Source: Flavobacterium psychrophilum (lineage in GTDB: Bacteria > Bacteroidota > Bacteroidia > Flavobacteriales > Flavobacteriaceae). Taken from it: DNA of 64,000 bases. Numbering within the stretch: the first letter of the stretch is position 1; every line of letters begins with the position of its first letter. Positions 1 to 8,891 of this stretch are shown here, in pieces. The notes below the pieces were generated by a model. That model saw nothing but the letters and a program-made list of their open reading frames with translations. It did not search any database and was not told the origin of the DNA. Made by a program: the position numbers and the translations under genes. The DNA is taken from NCBI GenBank assembly GCA_945874225.1, contig CAMCFT010000010.1, positions 54,215 through 118,214 of the forward strand, read 5' to 3'.

Positions 1-18
1 TAGAAAATAGACAGCAAT

Positions 19-672
19 ATGAATGATAGCAAGAAATTAAATGACATTTGGACTGCGAGATGGAATGATAGATACAGCAAAGACGAGTTTGCTTATGGCG
101 AAGAGCCAAACAATTATTTAAAAGAGCAATTAACAAAACTATCTATTGGAAAAATCTTATTTCCAGCAGAAGGTGAAGGACGAAATGCAGTTTATGCCGC
201 TAAACTTGGCTGGACTGTTTATGCGTTTGACATAAGCAATGAAGGTAAAAGGAAAGCAATGAAACTTGCTAAAAAAAATGATGTAACTATCGACTACAAA
301 GTTGGAGAATTAGAAACATTAGATTTTGAAAGCGAACAATTTGACGCAATTGCTCTAATTTATGCACACTTTCCTGCTAACATTAAATCGTTATATCATA
401 AGACATTTGACAAATATTTAAAAAAAAATGGAACGATAATCTTTGAATCGTTTAGCAAAAAGCACATTGACTATATAACAGCAAACGAAAAAGTTGGCGG
501 TCCAAAAGACATTGAAAGTTTATTTTCAATAGACGAAATAAAATCGGACTTCCCGAATTATGAAATTATTGAATTAGTAGAACAGGAAATTGAATTAAAC
601 GAAGGACTTTATCATAACGGTACAGGTTCGGTAATTAGATTTATTGGACGAAAAAAAACAACGAACCGCTAA
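19..672 (+). CDS. Class I SAM-dependent methyltransferase
   Basis: This 217-residue protein is a small soluble methyltransferase of unknown substrate. The N-terminal pattern W-x2-R-Y-S...AYGEEPN followed by a glycine-rich SAM-binding motif I (PAEGEGRN, residues 49-56) and an acidic residue ending the next strand (AFD) fits the TehB/thiopurine-methyltransferase-like group of class I enzymes, which methylate small molecules or metalloids. The length is normal for the group. It starts 18 bases from the left window edge, so its upstream context cannot be seen. The next 640 bases downstream hold only debris. The substrate cannot be deduced from the sequence. Confidence 0.85.
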   Translation: MNDSKKLNDIWTARWNDRYSKDEFAYGEEPNNYLKEQLTKLSIGKILFPAEGEGRNAVYAAKLGWTVYAFDISNEGKRKAMKLAKKNDVTIDYKVGELETLDFESEQFDAIALIYAHFPANIKSLYHKTFDKYLKKNGTIIFESFSKKHIDYITANEKVGGPKDIESLFSIDEIKSDFPNYEIIELVEQEIELNEGLYHNGTGSVIRFIGRKKTTNR

Positions 673-848
673 CATCGGTAAGGCAATATGGCGGCTCAAG
701 TGCTTCTATAGAACATTTGTACAAGATTCAACAGTAGGAATTCTATTGAACTTTTTATGCTAAAATCCACCACATCTCCAACCCGATAGCGCGGATTTGC
801 AATCCGTGCCCATAAACACAGCAACCAAAGCAAATAACCAAACATAAA

Positions 849-956
849 TTAAAAAGAGAAAGACAATTCCACTCCATTCCACATAATAGCCTTTGGCATT
901 TTAGTCATCATGGTATTGAGTTTTTGCTGCGTTTCTTTTACGGTGATCCCCAAATC
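849..956 (-). pseudogene. Coding-like fragment, unrecognised protein C-terminus
   Basis: On the minus strand an open stretch of about 35 codons reads like a protein tail (DLGITVKETQQ ... WNGVELSFSF) and ends at TAA. It is preceded in frame by a stop, so no start is available. It is probably the remnant of a lost gene. I do not recognise the family. The surrounding stretch 673-1315 has no intact gene. It also holds a small hairpin repeat at 790-809 (CGGATT TGC AATCCG), a terminator-like hairpin at 978-1006 and an RND pump fragment at 1047-1148. Confidence 0.3.
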
Positions 957-977
957 TCAATCTCGAACATTAAACAA

Positions 978-1006
978 AATGAGCCCGATACAATATCGAG
1001 CTCATT
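978..1006. terminator. Hairpin, terminator-like
   Basis: A 13-base stem (978-990 with 994-1006) with a 3-base loop and one G-T style mismatch: AATGAGCCCGATA / TATCGAGCTCATT. It lies inside gene debris. It is only weakly followed by T residues, so it may be the terminator of a lost gene rather than an active one. Confidence 0.45.
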
Positions 1007-1046
1007 ATTATCAAAATTAATTATAAATTTGTCTAAACTTTTGGGT

Positions 1047-1148
1047 TCAGTCTATTGATTGGATTTTTATTTTCCAGTGAAGCTTGCCTTTGAGAAGAAA
1101 ACTAATCAATACAGGCGTGAGCGTGATGGCAAAAAAGGCATCGTGAAG
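1047..1148 (-). pseudogene. Remnant of an RND heavy-metal efflux pump (CusA/CzcA type)
   Basis: The minus strand encodes a short C-terminal-like piece containing FAITLTPVLISFLLKGK and then a TGA stop. The FAxTLTPVL segment is typical of a transmembrane helix of CusA/CzcA-family inner-membrane RND transporters, which are about 1,000-1,400 residues long. Only about 33 codons remain, with no upstream continuation of the pump, so this is a deletion remnant. The flank at 1150-1315 holds nothing I can assign. Confidence 0.5.
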
Positions 1149-1315
1149 TCTTTTGGGTACGCTTTAAATAGCGTGTTGCTTGTAATGATTCCATAGGATA
1201 CGTTTGTGTATCGCTATTTCAGGACAGGACATATCCTTTACTTAAAATAGGTGCACCTTTCTATTAGACAACTACAGCTGAAACTTACTTATTTTGTTGA
1301 GTAAATTGTGTTAAA

Positions 1316-2656
1316 CTAACCCAAGAATAAACTTAATATATAATATACAAAAGCGGCCAATAACGCGGATACTGGAATAGTCAGAACCCAAGCCCACAAC
1401 AAACTTACCGTAACACCCCAACGAACTGCCGAAACACGTTTAGTCAATCCAACCCCAATAATGGAACCGGTAATTGTATGCGTCGTACTTACTGGAATTT
1501 TTAAATGTTCTGTGAAATAAAGTGTCAATGCACCTGCAGTTTCTGCGGCAACACCTTCAAATGAAGTTACTTTAGTGATTTTAGATCCCATAGTTTTTAC
1601 AATTTTCCAACCACCACTCAGAGTTCCTGCTGCAATGGCAGAATAACAAGCTAGAGGAATCCAATCAGGCATTTTAAATGACCCATCATCTTTTGGAAGC
1701 ACTACATCTAGCCAACTTGGTAAACTTTCTTGGGCAACACCACTTGTTTGAATATAAACGGCAACAGCCGCCGCAATAATACCCATAACTTTTTGCGAAT
1801 CGTTTCCACCATGACCCAAACTAAAAGCTGCAGAGGAGACCAACTGCATTTTTTTTAATGCAGCATCTGCTTGATGAAGATTTAAACTGCTGAATATTAA
1901 TGCAAAAGCTGAAACAGCCAATATAATGAAGGCCACCAAAAACCATTTTATATTGTGGGACTCTAATATTACACTCCAAAAATGGGAATCAAAACGTGGG
2001 TTTTTTATTTGCTCGTAAGGAACCATTTGGTAATAAACAAACAAAATAGTTAAAACCATTATTGTCATTGTAAATAGTTTTGGAATAATACTTTTCTTGG
2101 AAGCATTCAACAACCAAATAGAAATTAAATAAGAGGCAAAAGCTCCGACTAGTGGTGCCAAAATAATAAAAGCAATAACAATGATGACTCCGGAAGGTAT
2201 ACCTCCATCTTTTCCGGCCTTGTACCAACTTACGATATTGTACCAATGTGATGTTGTTCCGTCTTCTAATAAATAACCCGAAAAACCGTGGACTGCAATA
2301 GCGTGAGCGAGTGCCGCTCCTGCAAAACCACCAATCAAAGTATGGGAAGAACTCGACGGAATTCCCAGCCACCAAGTCACTAAATTCCAACAAATGGCAG
2401 CAATAACACCTGCTAGAATAACTACAAGGTTTATATCCATGGTATGAGCGGTTTTTGCAACAGTATCTGCCACTCCAAAACCAAAAACCCAATATGCTAA
2501 GAAATTAAAAAAAGCAGCCCAAAGTACCGCCTGAAAAGGAGTAAGCACCTTTGTGGCAACAACAGTAGCAATAGCATTGGCAGCATCGTGAAAACCATTG
2601 ATGTAATCAAAAATTAATGCCAATCCAATGATAACTATAAGTAGAGTAAATTCCAT
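1316..2656 (-). CDS. Inorganic phosphate transporter, PiT family
   Basis: The 446-residue protein is a polytopic inner-membrane phosphate (probably metal-phosphate) symporter of the PiT family. The two inverted family signatures are visible: GFHDAANAIAT near the N-terminus and HGGNDSQKVMG in the second half, with about ten hydrophobic helices around them. Length and start (ATG at the end of the open frame, signal-anchor-like first helix) match the family. It lies downstream of a DUF47 gene on the same strand, the usual pairing, where the DUF47 protein assists or regulates the transporter. The two genes are separated by a long palindrome rather than being tightly coupled. Confidence 0.95.
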   Translation of the reverse strand: MEFTLLIVIIGLALIFDYINGFHDAANAIATVVATKVLTPFQAVLWAAFFNFLAYWVFGFGVADTVAKTAHTMDINLVVILAGVIAAICWNLVTWWLGIPSSSSHTLIGGFAGAALAHAIAVHGFSGYLLEDGTTSHWYNIVSWYKAGKDGGIPSGVIIVIAFIILAPLVGAFASYLISIWLLNASKKSIIPKLFTMTIMVLTILFVYYQMVPYEQIKNPRFDSHFWSVILESHNIKWFLVAFIILAVSAFALIFSSLNLHQADAALKKMQLVSSAAFSLGHGGNDSQKVMGIIAAAVAVYIQTSGVAQESLPSWLDVVLPKDDGSFKMPDWIPLACYSAIAAGTLSGGWKIVKTMGSKITKVTSFEGVAAETAGALTLYFTEHLKIPVSTTHTITGSIIGVGLTKRVSAVRWGVTVSLLWAWVLTIPVSALLAAFVYYILSLFLG

Positions 2657-2672
2657 ATTTTTTTATTGAACG

Positions 2673-2734
2673 ATTAAAAGATTAAAAAATTGAAACTTCA
2701 ACTCTATAATCTTTCAATTTTTTAATCCTTTAAT
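2673..2734. repeat. Long intergenic palindrome between DUF47 and PiT genes
   Basis: Arms 2673-2695 and 2712-2734 are complementary at 22 of 23 positions, with a 16-base loop. The arms are made of A/T-rich words (ATTAAAAGATTAAAAAATTG and its complement). It lies within a same-strand gene pair and could fold in the mRNA as a partial terminator or an mRNA-stabilising hairpin. It resembles in design, not in sequence, the palindromes between thrA-thrB and thrB-thrC. Confidence 0.8.
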
Positions 2735-2745
2735 TATTAAATTAA

Positions 2746-3390
2746 TTACGAATGTTTTACTGTGATAGATTCCAAAACACTGGCCACACCTTTACATTTA
2801 TCAGTTGCTGTTTCTAATACGGATAATACTTCCTTATACTTGATGATGTTTTTGGCATCGGTTTCGTTTTCAAAAAGATCGGCAACTGCCTTATCGTAAA
2901 CACTATCTGATTTACTCTCCAATTTATTAATTTTGGCACAAGCATCAGTAATTTTTTTCATTTTCTTCAAATCCCTCAATTCTTTAACAGCATTATCAAT
3001 GTTCTGACAGGCTTCAAGATTAATTTCGGTCAATTTTCGGATGGATTTTGTAATCTTGCCTACTTGGTACAAACGCATTCTGCTGGAAGCGCCGTGAAGA
3101 TTATCGGCAACATTATCTATGGAAGTAATTAGGGAATGAATGTCTTCTCTATCAAATGGAGTTATAAAATTTCTGCTCAATTCAAGATTAGTCAGTCGTG
3201 TAATATCTTCTCCTTTTTGTTCTAATTCATCTATTTTAGAAAAAAGTTCATCTCTTTCCTTCAAAGGAAGATTAACTGCTTCGTGCAAAATGGAAGCTAA
3301 TTGGACTAAATTTGCTGATGCTTCCTCAAAAAGGGGGAAGAATTTTTTGTCTTTTGGGACCAAAAATTGAAAGATACTATTTATTGACAT
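2746..3390 (-). CDS. DUF47 family protein (PhoU-like), phosphate transporter partner
   Basis: This helical protein of about 214 residues belongs to the DUF47/PhoU-related family, which accompanies PiT transporters and is thought to modulate them. It is cytoplasmic and almost entirely alpha-helical (e.g. IDNVADNLHGASSRMR, CQNIDNAVKELRDLKK). I chose the ATG at 3390 (MSINSIFQFL), where homologues usually begin. The longer frame to 3411 would need a TTG start. The PiT gene follows on the same strand after a palindrome. Confidence 0.92.
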   Translation of the reverse strand: MSINSIFQFLVPKDKKFFPLFEEASANLVQLASILHEAVNLPLKERDELFSKIDELEQKGEDITRLTNLELSRNFITPFDREDIHSLITSIDNVADNLHGASSRMRLYQVGKITKSIRKLTEINLEACQNIDNAVKELRDLKKMKKITDACAKINKLESKSDSVYDKAVADLFENETDAKNIIKYKEVLSVLETATDKCKGVASVLESITVKHS

Positions 3391-3448
3391 TTTGTTAATT
3401 TTAGAGAACAAAATTAATGCTTTATACTAAGCTAATGTTAAGGAATTG

Positions 3449-4951
3449 TTAACAATTATCTTCAATTTCGAAACTGTTTAAAAAAGCCACTGTTTTTTCA
3501 ATATCATAATGCAAAATCCGGTCTTCTTTTACCAAAGAAACTTCCTCCCGATACGATTTTAAAAACATTTCGATAAAATCACTCGATTCCAAAGGTCTTC
3601 TATATTCAATGGCTTGCGAAGCATTCATTAATTCGATAGCGAGAATTCGCTCTAGATTTTCCATCACTCGCAAAGCTTTTGTGGCAGCATTGGCACCCAT
3701 ACTCACGTGATCTTCCTGTCCGTTACTCGAAACAATACTGTCAACACTGGCTGGTGTTGCCAATTGTTTGTTCTGACTAGCAATGCTTGCTGCCGTATAT
3801 TGCGGAATCATCAAACCTGAATTCAAACCGGGATTGTCCACCAAAAAGGCTGGAAGATTTCGTAAACCTGATATCAATTGGTACGTCCTTCTTTCGGAAA
3901 TACTGCCCAATTCAGCCAAAGCAATGGCTATAAAATCCAAAGCCAAAGCCAAAGGTTGCCCGTGGAAGTTCCCGCCGGAAATAATCTGGTCGCTTTCAAT
4001 AAAGATATTGGGATTATCAGTAACCGAATTGATTTCGGTTTTAAAAACTTTCCGTACATAATCAATCGCATCTTTAGAAGCCCCGTGAACCTGCGGAATA
4101 CATCTAAAAGAATAGGGATCCTGTACATGCGTTTTCTTTTGGCTAATGATTTCACTTCCATCTAAGAATTCCTTCACGCGATTAGCTGTCACAATTTGTC
4201 CTTTATGAGGGCGAATAAAGTGAATCAACTCGTGAAAAGGCTCAATTCTTCCGTCGAATCCTTCCAGAGAAATAGTTCCGATTAAATCAGCAAAATAAGA
4301 AAATTTAGTGGCTTTCATCAATATATACGCTCCATAAGCACTCATAAATTGGGTTCCGTTTAATAAAGCCAATCCTTCTTTGGATTGCAATACTATGGGT
4401 TTCCAATTAAAATGCTTTAAAACTTCGCTAGAATGGACTTTTTTACCTTCAAAAAACACTTCACCTTCACCTAAAAGTGGCAAAGACATATGGGCTAATG
4501 GAGCCAAATCGCCCGAAGCTCCAAGGGAACCCTGTGTATAAACTATGGGTAAAATATCATTGTTGTAAAAATCAACTAATCGTTCCACCGTCTGCAATTG
4601 AATCCCGGAATGACCATAACTCAAAGACTGAATTTTAAGCAGCAACATCAATTTGACAATTGCATTGGGCACTACTTCCCCAGTTCCGCAAGAATGGGAT
4701 TTTACTAAATTTTCCTGAAGTTTCGAAAGGTTTTCATTAGAAATTTTCACATTACAAAGTGATCCAAAACCAGTGTTAATTCCATAAATAGGTTTTGTAT
4801 GCGAAGCCATTTTTGCATCTAAATAATCCCTGCACTTTTGGATATTGATCTTGGCTTCATCGGATAAAGCCAACGATTTATGATGCGAAATAATTTCTTG
4901 TAATGCTTCCAGTGAAAGTACTTCGGTACTTATATAATGTGTATTATCCAT
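3449..4951 (-). CDS. hutH: Histidine ammonia-lyase
   Basis: The 500-residue enzyme removes ammonia from L-histidine to give trans-urocanate, the first step of histidine degradation. The Ala145-Ser146-Gly147 triad (GSLGASGDLAP) that cyclises into the MIO electrophile and the catalytic Tyr56 (YGINTGFG) are both present, and length is normal. The ATG at 4951 is chosen; the frame further upstream needs TTG. No hutU, hutI or hutG lies nearby, so the pathway is split or the enzyme acts alone here. Other aromatic ammonia-lyases and aminomutases share the MIO fold. Histidine is the most likely substrate, but selectivity residues were not checked in detail. Confidence 0.88.
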   Translation of the reverse strand: MDNTHYISTEVLSLEALQEIISHHKSLALSDEAKINIQKCRDYLDAKMASHTKPIYGINTGFGSLCNVKISNENLSKLQENLVKSHSCGTGEVVPNAIVKLMLLLKIQSLSYGHSGIQLQTVERLVDFYNNDILPIVYTQGSLGASGDLAPLAHMSLPLLGEGEVFFEGKKVHSSEVLKHFNWKPIVLQSKEGLALLNGTQFMSAYGAYILMKATKFSYFADLIGTISLEGFDGRIEPFHELIHFIRPHKGQIVTANRVKEFLDGSEIISQKKTHVQDPYSFRCIPQVHGASKDAIDYVRKVFKTEINSVTDNPNIFIESDQIISGGNFHGQPLALALDFIAIALAELGSISERRTYQLISGLRNLPAFLVDNPGLNSGLMIPQYTAASIASQNKQLATPASVDSIVSSNGQEDHVSMGANAATKALRVMENLERILAIELMNASQAIEYRRPLESSDFIEMFLKSYREEVSLVKEDRILHYDIEKTVAFLNSFEIEDNC

Positions 4952-5106
4952 TTTAATAGTGGCTTTTGAAGGTTCAAAATTCCACAAACCAATATTAAAA
5001 AGCAAGATTTTGGAGGTAAAATATTTAATATTCTTTTTTTTGCCCTGTGTTTTTTAAAATATTCGTAAAAACAGAATAAAAGGTTTTATTATTTTATAAA
5101 AAACTG

Positions 5107-5114
5107 TACTTTTG
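5107..5114 (+). promoter_or_regulatory. Promoter -7 element of the threonine operon
   Basis: TACTTTTG fits the Bacteroidota -7 consensus TAnnTTTG and lies 10 bases before the leader-peptide ATG, so the transcript would start only a few bases before that codon. The position expected for the -33 element, about 5084-5087, reads TTTT rather than TTTG, so that half is weak. Confidence 0.6.
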
Positions 5115-5124
5115 GAAAATCAAA

Positions 5125-5226
5125 ATGGCAAATAACAGCAATACATATCATTCTTCGATAACAACTCAATATAGAGTTGTGCTTGCTGTTACATTTACTG
5201 CTACAACAACTACGACTACCCTTTAG
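5125..5226 (+). CDS. thrL: Threonine-rich leader peptide of the thr operon
   Basis: A 33-codon frame starting at ATG directly after the promoter encodes a peptide with 11 threonines, six of them consecutive (residues 27-32, TTTTTTL then TAG), about 100 bases before thrA. This is the hallmark of an amino-acid attenuation leader, like enterobacterial ThrL: ribosomes stalling on threonine codons change RNA folding. The RNA can form a hairpin at 5161-5167/5174-5180 (ACAACTC/GAGTTGT). The downstream arm can instead pair with ACAACT at 5206-5211, inside the threonine run. A short stem also sits over the stop codon (TACCC/GGGTA). No convincing Rho-independent terminator was found before thrA, so the exact switch is open. 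Sequence unlike E. coli thrL; the assignment is by composition and position. Confidence 0.85.
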   Translation: MANNSNTYHSSITTQYRVVLAVTFTATTTTTTL

Positions 5227-5330
5227 GGGTATACATTTTACATATAATCCAGTTTTCGTGCTTTTTTCTAAATGAAGAGAGTTCATAGGTGTATAAAAAC
5301 CATTTGCATTTTTTAAATAAAACAAAAACA

Positions 5331-7778
5331 ATGAAAGTATTAAAATTTGGCGGAACTTCGGTAGCCAATGCGCAAAACATAAAACTCGTATTAGATATAG
5401 TTATCAAAAAAGCAGCCCAGGAAAAAATAATTGTTGTGGTTTCTGCTTTTACCAAAGTTACAGATTTATTGGTTCTTGCTTCTCAAAAAGCAGCGTCAAG
5501 CGACGAAAGCTACAAGGAAATTGTTGCCGAAATCGAGAAAAAACATTTAGATGCCATCAAAGAATTGATTCCGGTGAGCGAACAAAGCGGTTTGTTGAGT
5601 CACATCAAAAGAATTATCAACCACCTCGAAACTTTACTCGACGGCTGTTTCCTTTTGGGCGAATTATCTCCAAGAACTTCGGATACTATTCTAAGTTTTG
5701 GCGAATTATTGTCCTCTTATATTATTGCAGAAGCCTTCAAACAAAAACATAAAAATTGTGGCTACAAAGACAGTCGCGAATTGATAAAAACCAACAATAA
5801 CTTTGGTAAAGCTGCCGTAAACTTCGAAATCACAAATCTATTAATTGCCGATTATTTTGCGTCGAATGATGCTCAAATAGTAGTGATGCCAGGTTTTATT
5901 TCTTCAACTACCGATGGAATTGGCACCACTTTAGGTCGTGGAGGTTCTGATTATTCCGCTGCAATTTTAGCTGGCGCGTTGGATGCATCCGAATTGGAAA
6001 TCTGGACAGATGTCAACGGAATGTTTACCGCAAATCCAAAAGTGGTAAAACAAGCCCAACCTATTGCCACAATTTCATATCAGGAAGCAATGGAGTTGTC
6101 ACACTTTGGTGCCAAAGTGTTGTATCCGCCAACAATCCAACCTGTTTTAAGAAAAAACATTCCCATTTGGATTAAAAATACTTTCGAACCCGAAGCGGAA
6201 GGAACATATATTTCAAGTCAGGACACTTCGCATACCAATCCTGTAAAAGGAATCAGCCACATTGACCACATTACTTTGATTACGCTTGAAGGTCCGGGAA
6301 TGATTGGTGTTGCCGGTTCTTCCAAAAGACTTTTCGAAGTGTTGTCGCACGAAAACATCAATGTAATTTTTATCACTCAGGCTTCATCGGAACATTCGAT
6401 TTGTATCGGAATTTTGGATAGTGACGCCGAAAATGCTGAAAACGCAATCAATAAAGCTTTTGAAATCGAGATTTCACAAAACAAAATTGATTCCTGCATT
6501 GTCGAAAAAAACCTTTGCATCATTGCTTTGGTGGGCGAAAACATGAAAAATCATCAAGGTTTGAGCGGTCGAATGTTCAGCACTTTGGGAAAAAACAATG
6601 TCAATATCAGAGCAATTGCTCAGGGAGCTTCTGAAAGAAATATTTCGGCGGTGATCAACGAAAGAGACGTGAAAAAAGCATTGAACACGCTGCACGAAAA
6701 CTTCTTCGAGGAAAATACAAAACAGCTGAATCTATTCGTGATGGGCGTTGGAAATGTAGGCGAAAAATTCATCTCCCAAATCAACCAACAAAAGAAATTC
6801 CTAAAAGAAAATCTAAAAATAAACCTGAGAGTGACTGCTGTGTCCAATTCCAGAAAAATGCTCTTTGACGAAGAGGGAATTGATTTAAAAAATTGGCAAG
6901 CACTATTGGAAAATGGAGAAACAGCCAGCAAAGAAGCTTTTATTTCAAAGGTAAAGGAACTCAATTTACGCAACAGTATTTTTGTGGATATTACTGCAAA
7001 TCAATCGGTTTCTGAGACTTATGAGCAGTATTTAAGACAAAATATCGCCGTAGTAACCTGTAATAAAATTGCCTGTTCCTCTGCCTATGACAATTACAAA
7101 AAACTGAAAAATTTATCCAGAAAATACAATGCACCCTTTTTATTTGAAACCAATGTGGGTGCGGGTTTACCAATAATTGATACCGTAAAAAACTTAATTG
7201 CTTCAGGCGATAAAGTCAACAAAATTCAGGCAGTATTGTCCGGAAGTCTGAACTTTATTTTCAACAATTTCGATGAAAATAATTCTTTCCATGATGTCGT
7301 AAAAGAAGCCGGAGTACAAGGATTTACCGAGCCAGACCCGAAAATTGATTTGAGCGGTGTGGATGTAGCCAGAAAAATATTAATCCTGATAAGAGAAAGC
7401 GGTTACCAAATGGAAATCGAGGATATTCAAAACAATTCTTTCCTTCCAAAGGAATGCATGAGTACAACAAACAATGATGATTTTTTCAAATCACTAATTG
7501 CAAATGCTGCTCATTTTGAAAATCTTTTGGCTGAAGCTAAAGCTAAAGACAGCCGATTAAAATTTGTTGCTACTTTCGAAAATGGTAAAGCAGGCGTGGG
7601 CTTGGAATTCATCCCAAAAGAAAGTCCTTTCTACAATTTGGAAGGAAAAGACAATATTGTTCAATTTTACACTGACCGTTACATTGACCAACCTTTATTG
7701 ATAAAAGGAGCTGGGGCTGGGGCTGCAGTGACCGCTTCGGGAATTTTTGCCGATGTAATCCGTGTTGGAAATATTTAA
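5331..7778 (+). CDS. thrA: Bifunctional aspartate kinase / homoserine dehydrogenase I
   Basis: This fusion enzyme of 815 residues performs the first and third steps from aspartate to threonine: phosphorylation of aspartate and NAD(P)H reduction of aspartate semialdehyde to homoserine. The N-terminal kinase starts with the nucleotide motif KFGGTSV and contains TLGRGGSDYSA. Two ACT-type regulatory stretches follow (ITLEGPGMIGVAG; IALVGENMK), then the dehydrogenase with Rossmann motif VMGVGNVGEKF and the substrate segment FETNVGAGLP. I chose ATG 5331 (MKVLKFGG). The extra upstream codons use an in-frame ATG in the leader region but are not part of the family. It is the first structural gene of thrABC and is probably controlled by the leader peptide and by threonine feedback at the ACT domains. 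Confidence 0.97.
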   Translation: MKVLKFGGTSVANAQNIKLVLDIVIKKAAQEKIIVVVSAFTKVTDLLVLASQKAASSDESYKEIVAEIEKKHLDAIKELIPVSEQSGLLSHIKRIINHLETLLDGCFLLGELSPRTSDTILSFGELLSSYIIAEAFKQKHKNCGYKDSRELIKTNNNFGKAAVNFEITNLLIADYFASNDAQIVVMPGFISSTTDGIGTTLGRGGSDYSAAILAGALDASELEIWTDVNGMFTANPKVVKQAQPIATISYQEAMELSHFGAKVLYPPTIQPVLRKNIPIWIKNTFEPEAEGTYISSQDTSHTNPVKGISHIDHITLITLEGPGMIGVAGSSKRLFEVLSHENINVIFITQASSEHSICIGILDSDAENAENAINKAFEIEISQNKIDSCIVEKNLCIIALVGENMKNHQGLSGRMFSTLGKNNVNIRAIAQGASERNISAVINERDVKKALNTLHENFFEENTKQLNLFVMGVGNVGEKFISQINQQKKFLKENLKINLRVTAVSNSRKMLFDEEGIDLKNWQALLENGETASKEAFISKVKELNLRNSIFVDITANQSVSETYEQYLRQNIAVVTCNKIACSSAYDNYKKLKNLSRKYNAPFLFETNVGAGLPIIDTVKNLIASGDKVNKIQAVLSGSLNFIFNNFDENNSFHDVVKEAGVQGFTEPDPKIDLSGVDVARKILILIRESGYQMEIEDIQNNSFLPKECMSTTNNDDFFKSLIANAAHFENLLAEAKAKDSRLKFVATFENGKAGVGLEFIPKESPFYNLEGKDNIVQFYTDRYIDQPLLIKGAGAGAAVTASGIFADVIRVGNI

Positions 7779-7788
7779 ATCTGTCATC

Positions 7789-7857
7789 AAGTCAAAAGTC
7801 TTAAAGTTGCAAAGTCAGTAAAACTTTCAATCTTTAAGACCTTATGACTTTTGACTT
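7789..7857. repeat. Palindromic element between thrA and thrB
   Basis: Outer arms AAGTCAAAAGTC (7789-7800) and GACTTTTGACTT (7846-7857) are perfect complements. Inner arms GTCTTAAAG (7798-7806) and CTTTAAGAC (7832-7840) also pair, giving two competing or extended hairpins. It lies within the operon transcript, 10 bases after thrA and 12 before thrB. It may set the relative expression of the genes or protect mRNA ends. Confidence 0.8.
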
Positions 7858-7869
7858 TAAGACAATTAT

Positions 7870-8790
7870 ATGAATGAAATAAAAATATTTTGCCCTGCAA
7901 CAATTGCCAACCTTTCCTGTGGATTTGATGTACTTGGACTGTGTTTAGCTACTGCAGGTGACGAAATGATTATTCGAAAATCAGATGTAAAAGGCGTTCG
8001 CATTACTAAAATCGTGGGAGCGGATTTACCATTGGAAACCGAAAAAAATGTGGCTGGTGTGGCGGCTTTGGCAATGTTGGAAGAAGTGGAAACCGAGTTT
8101 GGTTTTGAGATTGAAATCCACAAACACATTAAGGCCGGAAGCGGAATCGGAAGCAGCGCAGCTAGTTCTGCCGGAGCAGTATTTGGAATTAATGAATTAT
8201 TAGGCAAACCTTTTACCCGAAAAGAATTGGTGAAATTTGCAATGCAAGGTGAAAAATTAGCAAGTGGAAATGCCCACGCCGACAATGTGGCTCCTTGCCT
8301 ATTGGGTGGTTTCACTTTGGTAAGATGCTCTGATCCTTTGGACATTGTAAAAATTGACAGCCCATCAGAATTGTACGCAACCGTGGTTCATCCTCAAATT
8401 GAGTTGAAAACTTCGGATGCACGTTCGGTATTAAAACAAACCGTTTCCCTGAAAAGTGCCATCACCCAATGGGGAAATGTGGGCGGTTTAGTAGCTGGAT
8501 TGTATACCAATGATTACGAATTAATTGGTCGCTCTTTACACGATGAAATCATCGAACCGGTTCGCAGTATGCTGATTCCTGGTTTTGATTTAATCAAGAA
8601 AACAGCTTATGAAAACGGGGCTTTGGGTTCCGGGATTTCAGGTTCAGGTCCTTCGATTTTTGCATTAAGCAAAGGAAAAGAGACCGCCGAGAAAATCGCA
8701 AAAGCTATGAGTGCCGTATATGACGAAATCAATTTGCCATATGAAATTCACGTTTCTAAAGTGAATCCGGACGGGGTAAGTATAATATAA
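7870..8790 (+). CDS. thrB: Homoserine kinase
   Basis: This 306-residue GHMP-family kinase phosphorylates homoserine with ATP to O-phosphohomoserine. The GHMP phosphate-binding loop GSGIGSSAASS is at residues 90-100. The N-terminal PATIANLSCGFD and the C-terminal GSGISGSGPSIFAL are the other two GHMP motifs. Length is typical. It is the middle gene of the threonine operon, between thrA and thrC, with palindromes in both spacers. The ATG follows an A-rich segment, as usual for this group, which lacks strong Shine-Dalgarno sites. Confidence 0.97.
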   Translation: MNEIKIFCPATIANLSCGFDVLGLCLATAGDEMIIRKSDVKGVRITKIVGADLPLETEKNVAGVAALAMLEEVETEFGFEIEIHKHIKAGSGIGSSAASSAGAVFGINELLGKPFTRKELVKFAMQGEKLASGNAHADNVAPCLLGGFTLVRCSDPLDIVKIDSPSELYATVVHPQIELKTSDARSVLKQTVSLKSAITQWGNVGGLVAGLYTNDYELIGRSLHDEIIEPVRSMLIPGFDLIKKTAYENGALGSGISGSGPSIFALSKGKETAEKIAKAMSAVYDEINLPYEIHVSKVNPDGVSII

Positions 8791-8797
8791 AAATTAT

Positions 8798-8880
8798 TTA
8801 AGATTTCTGATTAACGATTTTTGATTTCAGATGTAACTCAAGTTGCTAAAAATCAACAATCGATAATTGCTAATCTTCAA
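8798..8880. repeat. Imperfect palindrome between thrB and thrC
   Basis: The spacer contains a left arm around 8798-8829 and a right arm around 8846-8880 that pair imperfectly. For example, GATTAACGATTTTTGATTT matches the complement of AAATCAACAATCGATAATT at 16 of 19 positions. It differs in sequence from the thrA-thrB palindrome but has the same size and place. Confidence 0.7.
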
Positions 8881-8891
8881 TCTAAAATCAA

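Noticed and set aside
1989..2492. Second coding frame inside the PiT gene
   Set aside because: It overlaps the PiT frame on the same strand and has a composition rich in Cys/Arg/Tyr typical of an out-of-frame shadow.
5227..5330. Classical Rho-independent attenuator before thrA
   Set aside because: Only weak A/T-rich pairings were found; no clear GC stem followed by a T-run, so I did not list a terminator.
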